From contig OX104130.1 of assembly GCA_944470555.2 (NCBI GenBank), positions 806,001 through 870,000 of the forward strand: DNA of 64,000 bases. The letters are read 5' to 3'. A model generated the notes under the pieces. The model made no database searches. It worked only from the letters and a program-made list of their open reading frames with translations, and had not been told where the DNA came from. A program made the translations under genes and the position numbers. Source of the DNA: Heterobilharzia americana. Taxonomy: Eukaryota; Platyhelminthes; Trematoda; Strigeidida; Schistosomatidae. Numbering within the stretch: position 1 is the stretch's first letter; each line of letters begins with the position of its first letter. Positions 45,666-56,900 of the stretch are shown here, in pieces.

Positions 45666-46179
45666 AGTTTCCGTAGAACTTGTTTCACTTTTTATATCTA
45701 CATTACTATTTTCAGCCCCTTTCTCTACTCTGTTCTCTTACCTCTTAGATTATTACACAATCACCTTGTAATTCTAGAAACAAGTTTTAGGATACTCTAG
45801 AAAAAAAGCCCTGTACTGACCTTTAAGCTGTTACTTCACAATGAAAAAATTATTTTGTTGACGCTGCATGAAACAGTTAGACACTGATGGGAATAAACTT
45901 TTGTTGAAACTCTAACTACAAAGGTACAGTTGGTGGAAATGATTCGTCGAAAAAGAAAAATATTCTTCTGTCAATTGCCGTTTGATAAATTGTCATGACT
46001 ATGTCAGACTTATTCGATCGTTGAAAAACCAAATTACAAATTATGTCCTCTTTCAACTGCTATTTGCATTCGGCATTTCTGGTTGCCACGAAAATTTGTC
46101 AGTTGACTTTAAGTTGTCAACTGGTTTTTAAACTAATATAATGGAGTTTTAAGGATATTTGGGGAAATAAATGAACTCC

Positions 46180-46355
46180 AGGCGATCATTATCATGGACT
46201 GATATAAACTGGACAAACAATAAGAACCCCGAGAACTCGAAATCTGATTCACTGTATCAGGGAATTCCTCAACAATGCGCATTCATGACCCCACTCACGG
46301 ATCGTAATCAGGACCTTCAAGCTTCACAGCGGGAAAGGTCACCTCTGAGTCACTG
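46180..46355 (-). mobile_element. SINE-B copy spanning the inner end of the right arm
   Basis: Minus strand: the head in the arm (identical to the left-arm SINE up to 46263), then a different 3' half in the spacer, ending with TATATCAGTCCATGATAATG. So the arms share one SINE-B head but have unrelated tails. Confidence 0.7.
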
Positions 46356-48172
46356 GATAGAGCGCAATCGCTATCCTTAACCATTGTTGAACACTTCTCC
46401 CACCTTCAACTTGTTATACCCCAGTAGTCACGAATTCTCTTTCGAATTAATGTAATATAGCATAACATATTGAGTGCAGGTGATTATGCATTACGACACA
46501 TTAAATACATTAACATACAGTCTAATCCATTCACTAACATTTACGTCAATAATCACACAATGAATCTTGATCGACAGACAGACACACTCATTTCGCGAAC
46601 CAACTCAACATCGGTCACGCATCAACAATTTAATTTACATGCATAATTGACATCTAGATGAGTTCAGTTGTAGGTTGAATGAATCATCATCAGTGTGATA
46701 TATGACTGACTGTACTGAAGAGTCTCGAGCGAATTTACAGGTCAACTTTTACCCGACTGAAATTTCGAATGAGATATCTGTATTCCCCGACTGCAAGAAT
46801 AGATTTTCACAAAACAAAGAATGCTTAACTGATTTTAATAATCAGTAGTTGCATGGGTGGATTTAGCAGTCACGCTAAACGCAGCACATGTCTTAAGTTG
46901 GGTAGAATGTGGTGAGACGTTCCCAGGTTTGATTCACATATTTTGCTGAGGACGTTCGACAAATGAAATACCTCCGGTTCATTATTGAAATGGAAACTCC
47001 ATATTGTTTAAACTGGTCAATATCCTGGCTGGCTAAAAATAGTACTTAAACTACAAAGCATAAATCAGTGACATTTTTCAAGTGTTGTTTACATTGCCGA
47101 CTAGCCGAATGACATCGATCCATAAATAGGTTTATGATGAATGCAGATAAGTGCAGCCAACAGTCAGAATCTAGACTAAACTAGATACACTGTATAAAGT
47201 TGTTCATTTTTCTTTGTTTCATTTGTTCAATAACTGATTATTTAGGCGAGCGATTCAACGATATACTTCACATCAGTTAGTACATGAAATATTGTGTTAC
47301 CTTGACAGGATTTGAATAGGTAAACTAGAAGAATATCCCAAAAATATTGTATACCTGTGAGTTCAATGATTCACCAGTGGTGGAGATTTTCTACAGTAAA
47401 GTTGAGTAAGTGAATGTAGAGAGAGCATCAATGTTTCGGTTTCTTCATTAGGCGTCATTTATTCCATGTTGTTTACTCGCTCAAGTATTTTCTAGTGTTC
47501 TACACTTGGTTAGATCTGTTGCATTCGAATGGACAGCTTGCGAGTTGCACTCGAAGTGAGTGGGGTTTGTCAATATCTTCCTGGTCATTAGCGCAGCGCT
47601 ATCTAGGTTAAATATCTGTTATTGTTTAAATTGCTCTAACCGGACAAATAGTACGTGTCGAGGGATGTGATTGGCATCTGCCTACTGACTTCGTTTGACA
47701 GCATAGTTCGTGAGTCTCTTTCATGACAAGTACATTCACAAGTACGTTTATATATTTTGGATGTTTCTCAAAGGAGTTGTGTCATGTTTTCTCGAAAAGT
47801 GGTAAGTGTGTATCTCAGATTAGTGTTACCGGTTGCTTACTTATGACGGAATTGGTGAAGTTGTCGCATAGCTCATTTCAAGTGGCTTTCGGTCGACTCA
47901 TCACCTATTTCCGCCTGACTTATGGTTTGGAAATGATTGCACGTTGACTAACATCAACCGACTAGCATTTATTGTGTCACTTTCTGTGCATGAAATGGTT
48001 GTTTCATTTTGTTTATTCAAAGTATCTTGTGTTTATGTAATTTAGTTGTATGTATACGGATGATTCTCAGATTCGCAAAGGTTTGACGAATGAGCCTAGA
48101 ATTTTTTTCTATTATATATGGTTGTGTGGGAGTGGTAAATTGCATGACTCATCCTGTAGGTGGATTCAGGTT
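46263..48172 (-). repeat. Large inverted repeat, right arm (1,910 bp)
   Basis: Mirror of 42235-44145 around position 45204, with a spacer of 2,117 bases (44146-46262). The match begins at AATTCCTCAACAATGCGC and ends at GTGGATTCAGGTT. Confidence 0.97.
47723..47801 (+). CDS. Candidate first exon in right arm
   Basis: ATG after an in-frame TGA, 26 codons ending FSKS plus one base, then GTAAGT at 47802. Reads outward from the palindrome, as does its copy in the left arm. A cysteine-containing short peptide without a clear signal sequence. Unrecognised. Confidence 0.3.
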
Positions 48173-48357
48173 GCGACAATTACGCTGACGTGGAGGCTGA
48201 CATCATGTATGGGATTTATTTGATGGTTGTAGATTCTTTTTGCATGATTTTTCGTGATTTTTTTTATCTGTCCGCATCCTTGTTTTTTTCTTGCCAGGCG
48301 GTATCCTGTCTCGTATATGCCGCTGAGATTGGTACTGCTGTTGAATTGATGCGATGA
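48170..48357 (+). CDS. Candidate second exon outside the right arm
   Basis: An AG at 48168-48169 would join in phase 1 to the 47723-47801 exon (intron 368 bases) and open a frame of 61 further codons to the stop at 48355-48357. It starts GCDNYADVEADIMYGIYLMV and includes a hydrophobic region. The sequence differs from the left-side second exon from the second codon onward. The predicted product is about 88 residues. Not recognised. Splice use is unproven. Confidence 0.25.
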
Positions 48358-48879
48358 ATCTTAGTCTGATTATCAACGAGATATGTTGTTGTGAAAAGGC
48401 ACACTACCAGGTTACCTTTTTAGGATGGTGTTGGAATCTCTTTGTAGACTTGGAAGGGGGGAGGAATCGGATTTTCAAATGTTCTGAAAAAATCATGTAG
48501 GCACGTTTTTGCTGCATATATTGCCTTTATTCGATTCCACGGATACTCATCAACGTCATACATTCAAAGATTCCATATCACATTCAAGATTTTTATGATA
48601 ATAATGTGTATTGATTGTACTATTTGCAATGGAATGACGCCTGTGCAGAACCATTGGAACCTAATTGTGCGGGACACCTGATTCATCCAGTATGAGAGTA
48701 TCGATCTACAAACGTCAAGCTAAATTAAACTTGATTATGTGGACAATTTTTAATGCATAGAAGTGTGACGAAATGGACAACGACTAAATGGAGAGGTTGA
48801 TAGGTAATGCAATAACATTAAAGTAAATGATTTCGATCGAAACTGATTGGATAGAAATGAAGGAGTGACGTATGCCATA
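48358..48879. other. No gene seen
   Basis: AT-rich DNA. Nothing recognised. Confidence 0.35.
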
Positions 48880-49190
48880 GCAGTGATAAATTACGAGGAC
48901 AAAAAGGAATTACTCAAAGTCTGTTTATGTACACAAAGGTCAGGTTTGGATTGTTCGATTGCAACCGCTTTACCAAAGCGTAGTATACTTGGCAACTTTC
49001 GTTTGTTCATTATCCTGAAGGCTTCAGAGTTACCAATTCGGTGTTCCTTGTCCATAACATATTTGACCATTGCATTGCTCCTTTCCAAGCACAAATTGAT
49101 TGTGGCACACTTAGAAAATCGAGCATGTGCCCCTCTTCTCGTTCCTTTCAATATAACTTATACCGTAATCAGAGGAAAATGGCAAATACA
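48880..49190 (-). mobile_element. Penelope-like element GIY-YIG remnant
   Basis: Minus strand: ISYIERNEKRGTCSIF near 49130-49180 is the degenerate endonuclease start (YIGRTER-like), followed after a frameshift by SNAMVKYVMDKEHRIGNSEA and LRFGKAVAIEQSKPDLCVHK, the conserved tail. 5'-truncated. The signature glycine and arginine are mutated. Confidence 0.85.
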
Positions 49191-49479
49191 GTTGGAGGTA
49201 ATATGAGAGGGGTGACTGACTGAGCAGAAGTTAAGCTTCTTCACGGTGCATCCTTCATTCGTCTCTCTATTCTTTTTGATATATCATCTCACCCTAGCAT
49301 TTCATCTTTATTTCCGAGTTAAGACACGTCTTCCTTTCCATGCAATCAGTCCTAAACACAATCATTTGTTTTGACGGTTTTTATCCATCTTAGAGTCTTC
49401 ATATTTCCCTAACTGTTAAGCAACTTCCCTCTTTTGGATTGTTGTACTTTTGGCCACATTTTTATACTTTCAGAATTGC
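49191..49479. other. No gene seen
   Basis: Nothing recognised. Confidence 0.35.
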
Positions 49480-49615
49480 CTACCTAGTGGTTGATGAGCA
49501 CATGCTGCTGAGGACTTCTATACTAGAAAGAAACAGTTGAGCAGTGCTTTCAGGTTTCCAAGAATTCCCCCATCTAACATCAATCCGTAACGAATACTAA
49601 CTTAATCAATCATAC
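49480..49615 (+). mobile_element. SINE-B 3' part
   Basis: GCTGAGGACTTCTATACTAG, AAAGAAACAGTTGAGCAGTG and CATCAATCCGTAACGAATAC match the body and 3' end of the family. The tRNA-like head is weak or missing. Confidence 0.6.
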
Positions 49616-50387
49616 GTCAGTTATCATCAGTTGTCTTGACTACGATGTGTGAATATCCGCAAAATCAAACGAACTCAACTTAATTTCCAAGTCTGTTCAT
49701 TCTTGCGATGTTCAAACTTGTCAGTTGAATGAGTAGCATTATGGTTAAGTCTCTCAGACAAAAGGAAAAATCCAAATCGTGGAAATGTTGTGCAATCAAA
49801 TCTTCAGATATAAGCTAGTGCTTAGAGTCTTTTTTGTAACGCGGGCATTATTTAATGCCGACGTGACTATGAACAGAAGGCGTATAAAATCTGTTATGCA
49901 CTCAGTTATCCAGGTGGATCTTTTAGAGTAAACGCTTTATGAATTTACAAAGATCAGAAGATCATGTATAAATTCTGAAGCGTTTAACGAAGGAAAAATA
50001 AATGTAGATCATAGATGCTTCATAGGTTGTTCTATCTGAATCAGTCAATCAGGAGTTTGTTAAGTATTTCAAAAGTGTAGTGTGATCATTTGACTGTAGT
50101 AAATTTTTGCGAACAAACATGAAATTGCATAACAAAGCGATTACACAGTCCCTTGTTTGCAATATTTATTTATTATTATGGTATTTGTATTTCACAATGA
50201 ATGTAAAACACAATAAATTTAACTGTCCTTTCACCAGTTAATGCTAATAATTTATCAGAGTTATGGTAAACAGGAATTTTCAGTATCCAAGCTTGTATAT
50301 GATAGCTTGACATGGATTATTCTAGATGGATGATTCTCTGTTAGACAAAGATAAAATCCAGTGTATTGTGTATGAACAGTGTATAAA
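49616..50387. other. No gene seen
   Basis: AT-rich DNA. Nothing recognised. Confidence 0.35.
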
Positions 50388-50720
50388 TTACTGATTGCTA
50401 TTTGTATGTACACATGTGTGTTGGTAGTTCTTATCAAATGTGTGTTGTTTATATGAGTATGGGGGAATGGGTTGAGACCAGTTCAAAATACTTTTTGTTC
50501 CCTCATTCTTATTTAGACAATTTTGATTCTTCTTAATGTGAAGGGATTCTGCTATGATACATTCTTTATTATTTCTGAAGCCTTTATGAATAATTTCAGT
50601 ATTGCCAAAATCGACATTGTGACCTGAAGTTATAACGTGTAGAGCTATGACTGAAGTGTTTTCAAACTTTTTCAGCCTCACTAGACAGACTTCTATGGGG
50701 TCGGGTGGAAGCATTTTAGT
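50388..50720 (-). mobile_element. Penelope-like element GIY-YIG C-terminus, unbroken
   Basis: The minus strand is open for 108 codons. VRLKKFENTS is the end of the GIY-YIG helix; VITSGHNVDFGNTEI and KECIIAESLHIKKNQNCLNK are the conserved tail of the second PLE subfamily type, with a late glutamate typical of GIY-YIG enzymes (E of IAESLHI). There is no stop or frameshift in this portion, so it may be the youngest PLE fragment here. The YIG signature and everything upstream are missing, the match ending near 50715. Confidence 0.8.
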
Positions 50721-52284
50721 GTTCTTTTTTTAAAATTTTTATTTCACAGGAGGTCTGTCCTATATATATTGAATAGTAGTCTGATTATTTTATTTTATAA
50801 ACACAATTTGATTTTATAATCCACAGGGATCTCGTCCTTCAGATGGACTAAGGTGCTGTGCAATGTGTTCTGTGTTCTAGAAAACACTGTGATATTGGAC
50901 TTGTTGGGCACTTTCCTAATTTCATTCGAGGTGTGTGATCTGTAAGGGATAACTATTGTTGTAGTTCATGATTTAGGAGAATTTTTATGATCTAATTTCA
51001 TACTATGCGCAAGGCCTCCAAAGTGCGGGTGGCTTAGTCAGGATGTCAGAGAATAAAAACGAAGGAAATAATCGCTAAAGACAATCATGATTGATTGGGT
51101 TTCTTATTATTTCTGAGCACGGAGGAAACAGCATATCATTAAGAGTAGAGTGAGATGAAGCACGTGATGGCAAGGTATCATCTGCTAAATGATCTCCGAG
51201 GTACAATATACTGTCCACTGTAATGTGGACGCTAAACTTAAGACGTCACCTACTTCAGTACTTCTAGTGATGTCTAATCAGCACATTTTTATGTGCAACT
51301 AGTTTATCTCAAGGTAAAATATACTGTTTTACTCTCAGAATAATGCAATTTATGACTGTCTTCTTTGAAAGCAAGTCAATAAATCCACACAACAAAGGAG
51401 AATGTACATTGATTGGTCACTGGAGGGTAACCAAATTTATGCTGTATAGTCGTATATGTCAATCAATTTACAATATGGCAACCAAGCTGAGGCACTCAAC
51501 ATTGTACGTAATACACTAGGAGAGATGTTAATTGGATGAAGGCAATCTGCAGAAAGCTCTGAACCATCTAGGTTCCGAGCATTTTTCACTCATCAGAAAG
51601 ACGTGTTTGCAACCTCGACGGGACTGGTGTCCCACCTGAGATGCGTACCCGCGTCATGCACAGCTGCAGCTAGAGACGTTACCAGTGAATTATTCAGAGG
51701 AGCGGTTGACTTTCTGTAGGACTGGATGACGACACTAATTGGTACCTGGAGGGTGTTGTTTAGTTCTATATGCTGACCGACTTTTATCGATCATTTGCAA
51801 TGCGACCACTAGGGTAGGAAACTCACTGTCAATATGCACTGGCATAGATTTTAATTAGAGAGAGGTCAATCACGGCTTGAATATCTCACTGATAACGTCT
51901 CTGACTTCAGCACTATATGACGAGTATGTGAACCTCAGAACGATCATTAGTTTCGCTGAGATAGCAGGTTGACGAGTGTACAATGTGCAACGGTTTCAAT
52001 CTATCTGTTTTCCAGTTCTCTTTATTTTTGCATGTTTATCATTAGTGTGGATCATAGTGGAAATTCAGACATCAATTAATTTGTTGAAGGTTTGTGTGCA
52101 TCTTGGAACTGATTTGTAGTTTTGCACACAAAAATCGGGCAAACTGTATTCCATATCGATGATGTATATTCGAATTCCACTCATGATAGTACATATAAAA
52201 TGAGAACATACAGAGGTTGAGCAATACGATCCTGCATAAAAAAAGAAATTCCAAGTATCAAACAACAACATCTGGATCTGTTGC
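50721..52284. other. No gene seen
   Basis: Mixed DNA with a somewhat GC-richer stretch at 51590-51700. The overlapping minus-strand frames at 52065-52369 show no domain. Confidence 0.35.
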
Positions 52285-52445
52285 ACAAAAGGTGGCCTGA
52301 TGGATAACCATTTGACGTCTGAAGCAATGAGCACTGGGTTTGAGTTTCACTAGGGACAGAATCACTCACTGGGGTGCAAGTACTTCTAGCTGACGAGTCC
52401 CAAGTGAGACAAAACGCGCTGGCTAGAATCTACTGCTAGTAAGCA
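52285..52445 (+). mobile_element. SINE-A with doubly compensated stem I
   Basis: Stem I TTCTAG (52384-52389) pairs perfectly with CTAGAA (52423-52428), although both strands differ at two positions from ATCCAG/CTGGAT. CTGACGAG (52390-52397) is intact, but G12 is lost (CAAAAC for CGAAAC) and the cleavage triplet is disrupted. Confidence 0.75.
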
Positions 52446-52604
52446 AGACAAGTACAACATAAGAAAATTTAACTGTTGTCAAATTACGTGAACTAGATTT
52501 GATGAGTTTGAGCCAGCCAGAGAAATATTAAGTACTAGAAGTATCTTTCGCTAAGGACATGACACTCGTGTCAGAGACCATACCATGTCACTTTGACTGA
52601 CGGG
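52446..52604. other. No feature seen
   Basis: Short spacer between SINE-A and repeat C. Confidence 0.3.
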
Positions 52605-52740
52605 TGGCTTTTAACGGGAACCCTTCTGACTGGCACCGCAGTTGAATAGCTACTGAAAAAAATTCAGCTGTGAAAAATGCCTCAATCTGGACCGTACAAT
52701 TCGTAAATCATTGGCAAACTGATCATCCTATTTACCACAT
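52605..52740 (+). repeat. Dispersed repeat C, copy 3
   Basis: GGGTGGCTTTTAACGGGAAC, then TGAAAAATGC and TTGGCAAACTGATCATCCTA. More diverged than the copy at 6585. Confidence 0.55.
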
Positions 52741-53064
52741 GGATTCTTGGCATTTCGAAAGACATCCTTGTAAAGCAAATGCTGATGATGTCATTTAGCA
52801 TAGTAATAAAGCGTTCAGGAATAGACTTTCAAGCTCAGCATACACTAAACAATTATGACATACTAAATTATTAGAAAATATTTTCGCTTCCTCTTTAAGC
52901 ATGGTTCTTTATTGAACTCATTCAGCTGCTTTTCAATTTACAGTACTGAAATGGATCCGTTTTCAACAGTGACTCACTTGCTTAATTACTGTGTTTTTTC
53001 TATAGGCAAGGGAAGTGTAAACAGTTAGTCTACTCTTCAGTTTCAAGTTGATTTGTTCATTATT

Positions 53065-53295
53065 TATTCGAGGTAGCATTCATCACAGATATCAGCTAGA
53101 GAACTATTGAAAACCCGAGAGCACTAGACGGACACATTAATCATTCAGCCATGAAACCTTTAGGTCCTAAGTTTTATCCCCGGCTGAGTCATGGGTGCTT
53201 ACTGCGAAGGAATCCCAAACTTAGACGAAACAGCTATCCAGTGCTCTCAGGTTTTCAGTGGTTCTCTAACGGATTTCAGTCCGTAAAGATTACGT
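53065..53295. mobile_element. SINE-B head-to-head pair, left member reduced to its 3' part
   Basis: A minus-strand stub (TAGCATTCATCACAGATATC, AACCCGAGAGCACTAGACGG) runs into a plus-strand copy (CCATGAAACCTTTAGGTCCT, GACGAAACAGCTATCCAGTG, GATTTCAGTCCGTAAAGATT). Confidence 0.75.
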
Positions 53296-53744
53296 CGTCG
53301 TTTCAATGAGTGAATAATAATGCTTTATTGAACAAAGTTAACTGGATCAGAAGTTCAAGGGGACAATAGACACAACTAATTGAGATAGTAAGACTGATAA
53401 TAGTAAGAATATTAAATCTCACAAGATGGTATCCGTTTGCAAATGATCTCCTGTTCTGTATTTCATTCCGTACTCTTCCTACCTTTTTATCATTTATTTC
53501 AAGTTTCTGTATTCCTTTCTCCCGAATCCTCACCTGTCTGTTGATAGTTATCACTTCTGCCTCTGATGTGCGTAATACTATTTGCGTGCTATCCGTAGAT
53601 CATGCCACAAGCATATTTAAAGTAATTCTACGAAATCTACTATTAATATTGCCTGACACTTCGCTTCTATGACAAGGTAAGGAAGATTCAACAGACACTT
53701 GAATCCTTCGAGTGATCTTCAGTAAATGACACATAGTAACCGTG
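53296..53744. other. No gene seen
   Basis: AT-rich DNA. Nothing recognised. Confidence 0.35.
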
Positions 53745-53910
53745 ACACAAGAGGTGGCTGTCACCTTCCAGTAGATCAGTGAATAATACTCTGATATTTA
53801 AAGCTGTAGGTCATGGGTCAGGTTTCAGTGACAACACCATAACTCACTAGAGTGTAGGTACATCTGACCGAAAGGTCCCAAATAAGACGAAACACGGATG
53901 ATCATGTTAC
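53745..53910 (+). mobile_element. SINE-A, degenerate
   Basis: Head recognisable through TAGAGTGTAGGTACATC, then a deletion or rearrangement in the core. CCCAAATAAGACGAAACACG remains. Confidence 0.65.
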
Positions 53911-54046
53911 AATAGAAATGATAATGCTTACATCATACACATAAAATAACGAAAAAACCCCATTTTATCACCAAAAACCAGTGGAGAGCAAAGAGAAGAT
54001 AACTGTCTCCGGGTCGGCTCATTACCATAGCTGTAAATTCGTATGC

Positions 54047-54162
<116 letters not shown>

Positions 54163-54189
54163 ATGAGTATATAAACTGTAATCTTTTGC

Positions 54190-54355
54190 TGGTCAGCAGT
54201 ACAACTGGGGTAGTGCATTTCGCGCTACTTAGGACTCGTCAGCTGGGTGTGCCTGCTTGCTAGTGAACGATGTTGCCCCAACCGAGACTCGAACCCAGTG
54301 TCCGTCACTTCAAACTCCAAAGCGTTATCTGCTAGGTTGCTAGGGTACAAGAGCC
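54190..54355 (-). mobile_element. SINE-A with intact core bases, stem I 3' strand lost
   Basis: Minus strand: A box region AGCAGATAACGCTTTGGAG, B box GGGTTCGAGTCTC, CTGACGAG (54235-54242) and GAAA (54218-54221). Stem II has a mismatch (TCC with GCG). CTGGAT is missing after GAAA. The tRNA-like head is the best preserved in the window. Confidence 0.8.
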
Positions 54356-54599
54356 AGAAATGTTTCCGGTCAAAGTCCGGACTTAGTCGATGGATATGGA
54401 AAGGACAGCAAGTGGTCTTACTTAACCTAAGAAAATATCATAAAATTTTGATAAAGTTGATAAAAATATGTTGGGCAGTAAGGTTTGGTACCTGGTAAAG
54501 CTAAGTAAATAAAGCCTTCTGATAAAATGAGGCTACCATCCAATGTCATCAGTTGGCATGCGTTTCCCTTCCGACCAGGTTTTTCTTACATGTCACGGC

Positions 54600-54765
54600 T
54601 TCTCATCAGAACCACAGGCTATACATTTCGAGGCATCCCCGGTGTCGTCATGGGTACGTACTGATGAGGAGTCTCGTACTAGGATAAAACAACTATCCAG
54701 GCTTTCAAGGCTTCTCTAACTGGTGTCAGTCCATGGTGAACAGCACCTTCAAATTAGAAAAACTT
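54600..54765 (+). mobile_element. SINE-B 3' part
   Basis: GTCGTCATGGGTACGTACTG, GAGGAGTCTCGTACTAGGAT, then GTGTCAGTCCATGGTGAACA. The head is decayed. Confidence 0.7.
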
Positions 54766-55179
54766 CTCAAAAACATCAAACTGGCTACTGGAAAGTGGTT
54801 CTTTCTAAGTGGTTTCGACATAGTGTAGACGCGTCTGTGACTTGAAAAACTTATTGTATAACCATATCAGATCTATTGATGACAGTAACTGTGGTCCGTG
54901 TGATCTGTTGCATATTTCTTAGAATAATTGATTTTTGCCAGTATTTTGAAGGTAACGTCATATTCACAATGTGATCGCTGGGGATTCTTACAAAAAGCTA
55001 TGGTAAGTTCAAATAACCTGTCTGGTTATCATGAGTTGTGCTGAGAGACTGTGTGTAAAATGTACAAAGTAATCGAGATGAATCGGGTAGTGATCACGAC
55101 TAGACAATATGAAATTGACTACTGTCCAGTGACCAGTTAGTCAGTGTATCTAATCCTTTTCTTCAGGAGGTGATGCATG
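54766..55179. other. No gene seen
   Basis: Nothing recognised, apart from GTCAGTGTATCTAATCC near 55140, which is also present near 40830. Confidence 0.35.
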
Positions 55180-55320
55180 ACACGAATAGCTCACTGGTAG
55201 CTTTTAAGACTGTAGCGCTGGGTGTTAGTCGTATAGGGGATAACAGTTTTTTGGTGGTTACAGAAGCGCCTTACTGACGAGTCCCAAAAAGCAAGAAACC
55301 TGGACTAGGTAGGATTCGTA
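55180..55320 (+). mobile_element. SINE-A, very degenerate
   Basis: ACTGACGAGTCCCAAAAAGC followed by AAGAAACCTGGAC. The head is barely recognisable. Confidence 0.45.
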
Positions 55321-56854
55321 CCGAATGGCTCCAAACATCTAGGACACCTCACGGGATTTAAAACGTCTCCACCGCTGTTCTCTATATGGGGGGGGGGGAT
55401 TAAAACTGAGGTGAATCTTAGTTCTCCCACGATCTGCTGAAGCCTGGCGGGAAAAATCAAAGGGTACAATTCGGTCTTTTCTGACTACATTAGATTCTGT
55501 ACTGAAGGCAACAGGGTACCTTTTGAATGTCTTCAACTCCTGATATTTTTACTTTTCTTTGACATCTCTTGATGACTTCCGAAGACTAAATAAACATTAA
55601 CAAGTGTCAGTTTTCATTACTCAATACAGTATTTTAGAGAATAATTCCGTTAGCACAAAAAAGTAAAGTGATTCATTGGGATAAACTGCTGGCGTATTCT
55701 ATTCAAATAATTGTGCTTTATATGTCAAGAAGTTTTATCAGCGTTTCGTCTCACTTACAGTGAGTTGGTGACTACTTATTTTTAAAGGAATTCTAGTAAT
55801 GCAACAGTTTACGAGACCACCTCAACAACCATAGAGAAAACCATGAGTCACTTTCATCGATAATCAATAAACAAAGGCGTGTTACTCACCTTTATTGAAG
55901 AATTACCTCTAGTAGGATTTCTGGAATACTTTTCAGGGTCCAAATTGCTTCGATAAGTATTGACGAAATGTGATCAACTGCAGATTCTCAGTGAACTATG
56001 AATTGTTAACCGTTTGGAAGACTTTTCTTATCAGATAGGCAGACTGAAATGCCCTGAAGTGATTGAGCATTGAATGATAATGAACGCAAAAGGAGACTTG
56101 AGCTGAATGTGCTAATGACTGTTCATTGAACCACACAATTATCAGAAGTTAATGATGATCCCTGACTGACTAGGATGAATTTGTTCAACAAAAATATATG
56201 CAGTTTTTACAGACATAAAAAGGGTTAAATTGAAGACAGAATAACTTATACTGATTGGCACAACGAATGACGAAATTGTGCAATAGAATTATTCTTGTCT
56301 GTACTGCTCCAGAGATTGAAATCTAAAAACTAAAATGGTCTTGGTTTGTTTAGTTCCTTTTTGTTTTTTCAACTTCCACCTTTGCTACATTGATTTTTTC
56401 ACGCTTATGTCTTATATAATTGTTTTTATTCTCATATTTATTAGTTTTCGGAGTTACTTCGTTTAATCCTACGAATAATTACAACTTTTAACTTAACATT
56501 TTCAATAATTTAAAGATATCAACAGATTATTCAGAACAAGAGAAATTTGAGTTAACACTTACTTTCAATAACTTCAGGGCTGTACAGTTATACATCCATA
56601 AGAATAAGTGAAATGCAATAGCCGAAATAAAGTATGATGTACAATTATTACTTTATTATGAAACAACCAGTGTTATGGGTAAATAGACATCAAATCGATT
56701 GGAATGGTAATCAGTCTAGTGTGTTAGTGGTGCAATGAAATCACTATTGACAAAGCAATTAGGAAATGATTCATTATATAAGGTGTATTTTTACTTGTGT
56801 AATCCCGGCGTAGTATTTTAGAACAAATAACAAAATAAACAATCATTTTGCATT
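55321..56854. other. No gene seen
   Basis: AT-rich DNA, including a G-run at about 55389-55398. Nothing else recognised. Confidence 0.35.
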
Positions 56855-56900
56855 ATTCTTCAACTTTTCGACCTTGCTAGGAAGATCTTTTTCAAGAGTA
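56855..56900 (-). ncRNA. Possible degenerate Penelope-associated hammerhead
   Basis: Minus strand: a 6-bp hairpin, GATCTT with AAGGTC around CCTAGC (56870-56887), is followed by GAAAA and preceded by CTTGAAAAA where CTGANGA would be expected. PLEs are known to carry hammerheads in their terminal repeats, and this lies about 600 bases 3' of a PLE on the same strand. The core is too altered to be sure. Confidence 0.25.

Noticed and set aside
42235..48172. Palindrome as a DNA transposon with long terminal inverted repeats
   Set aside because: No transposase, no clear target-site duplication at 42234/48173, and the spacer holds an unrelated decayed PLE.
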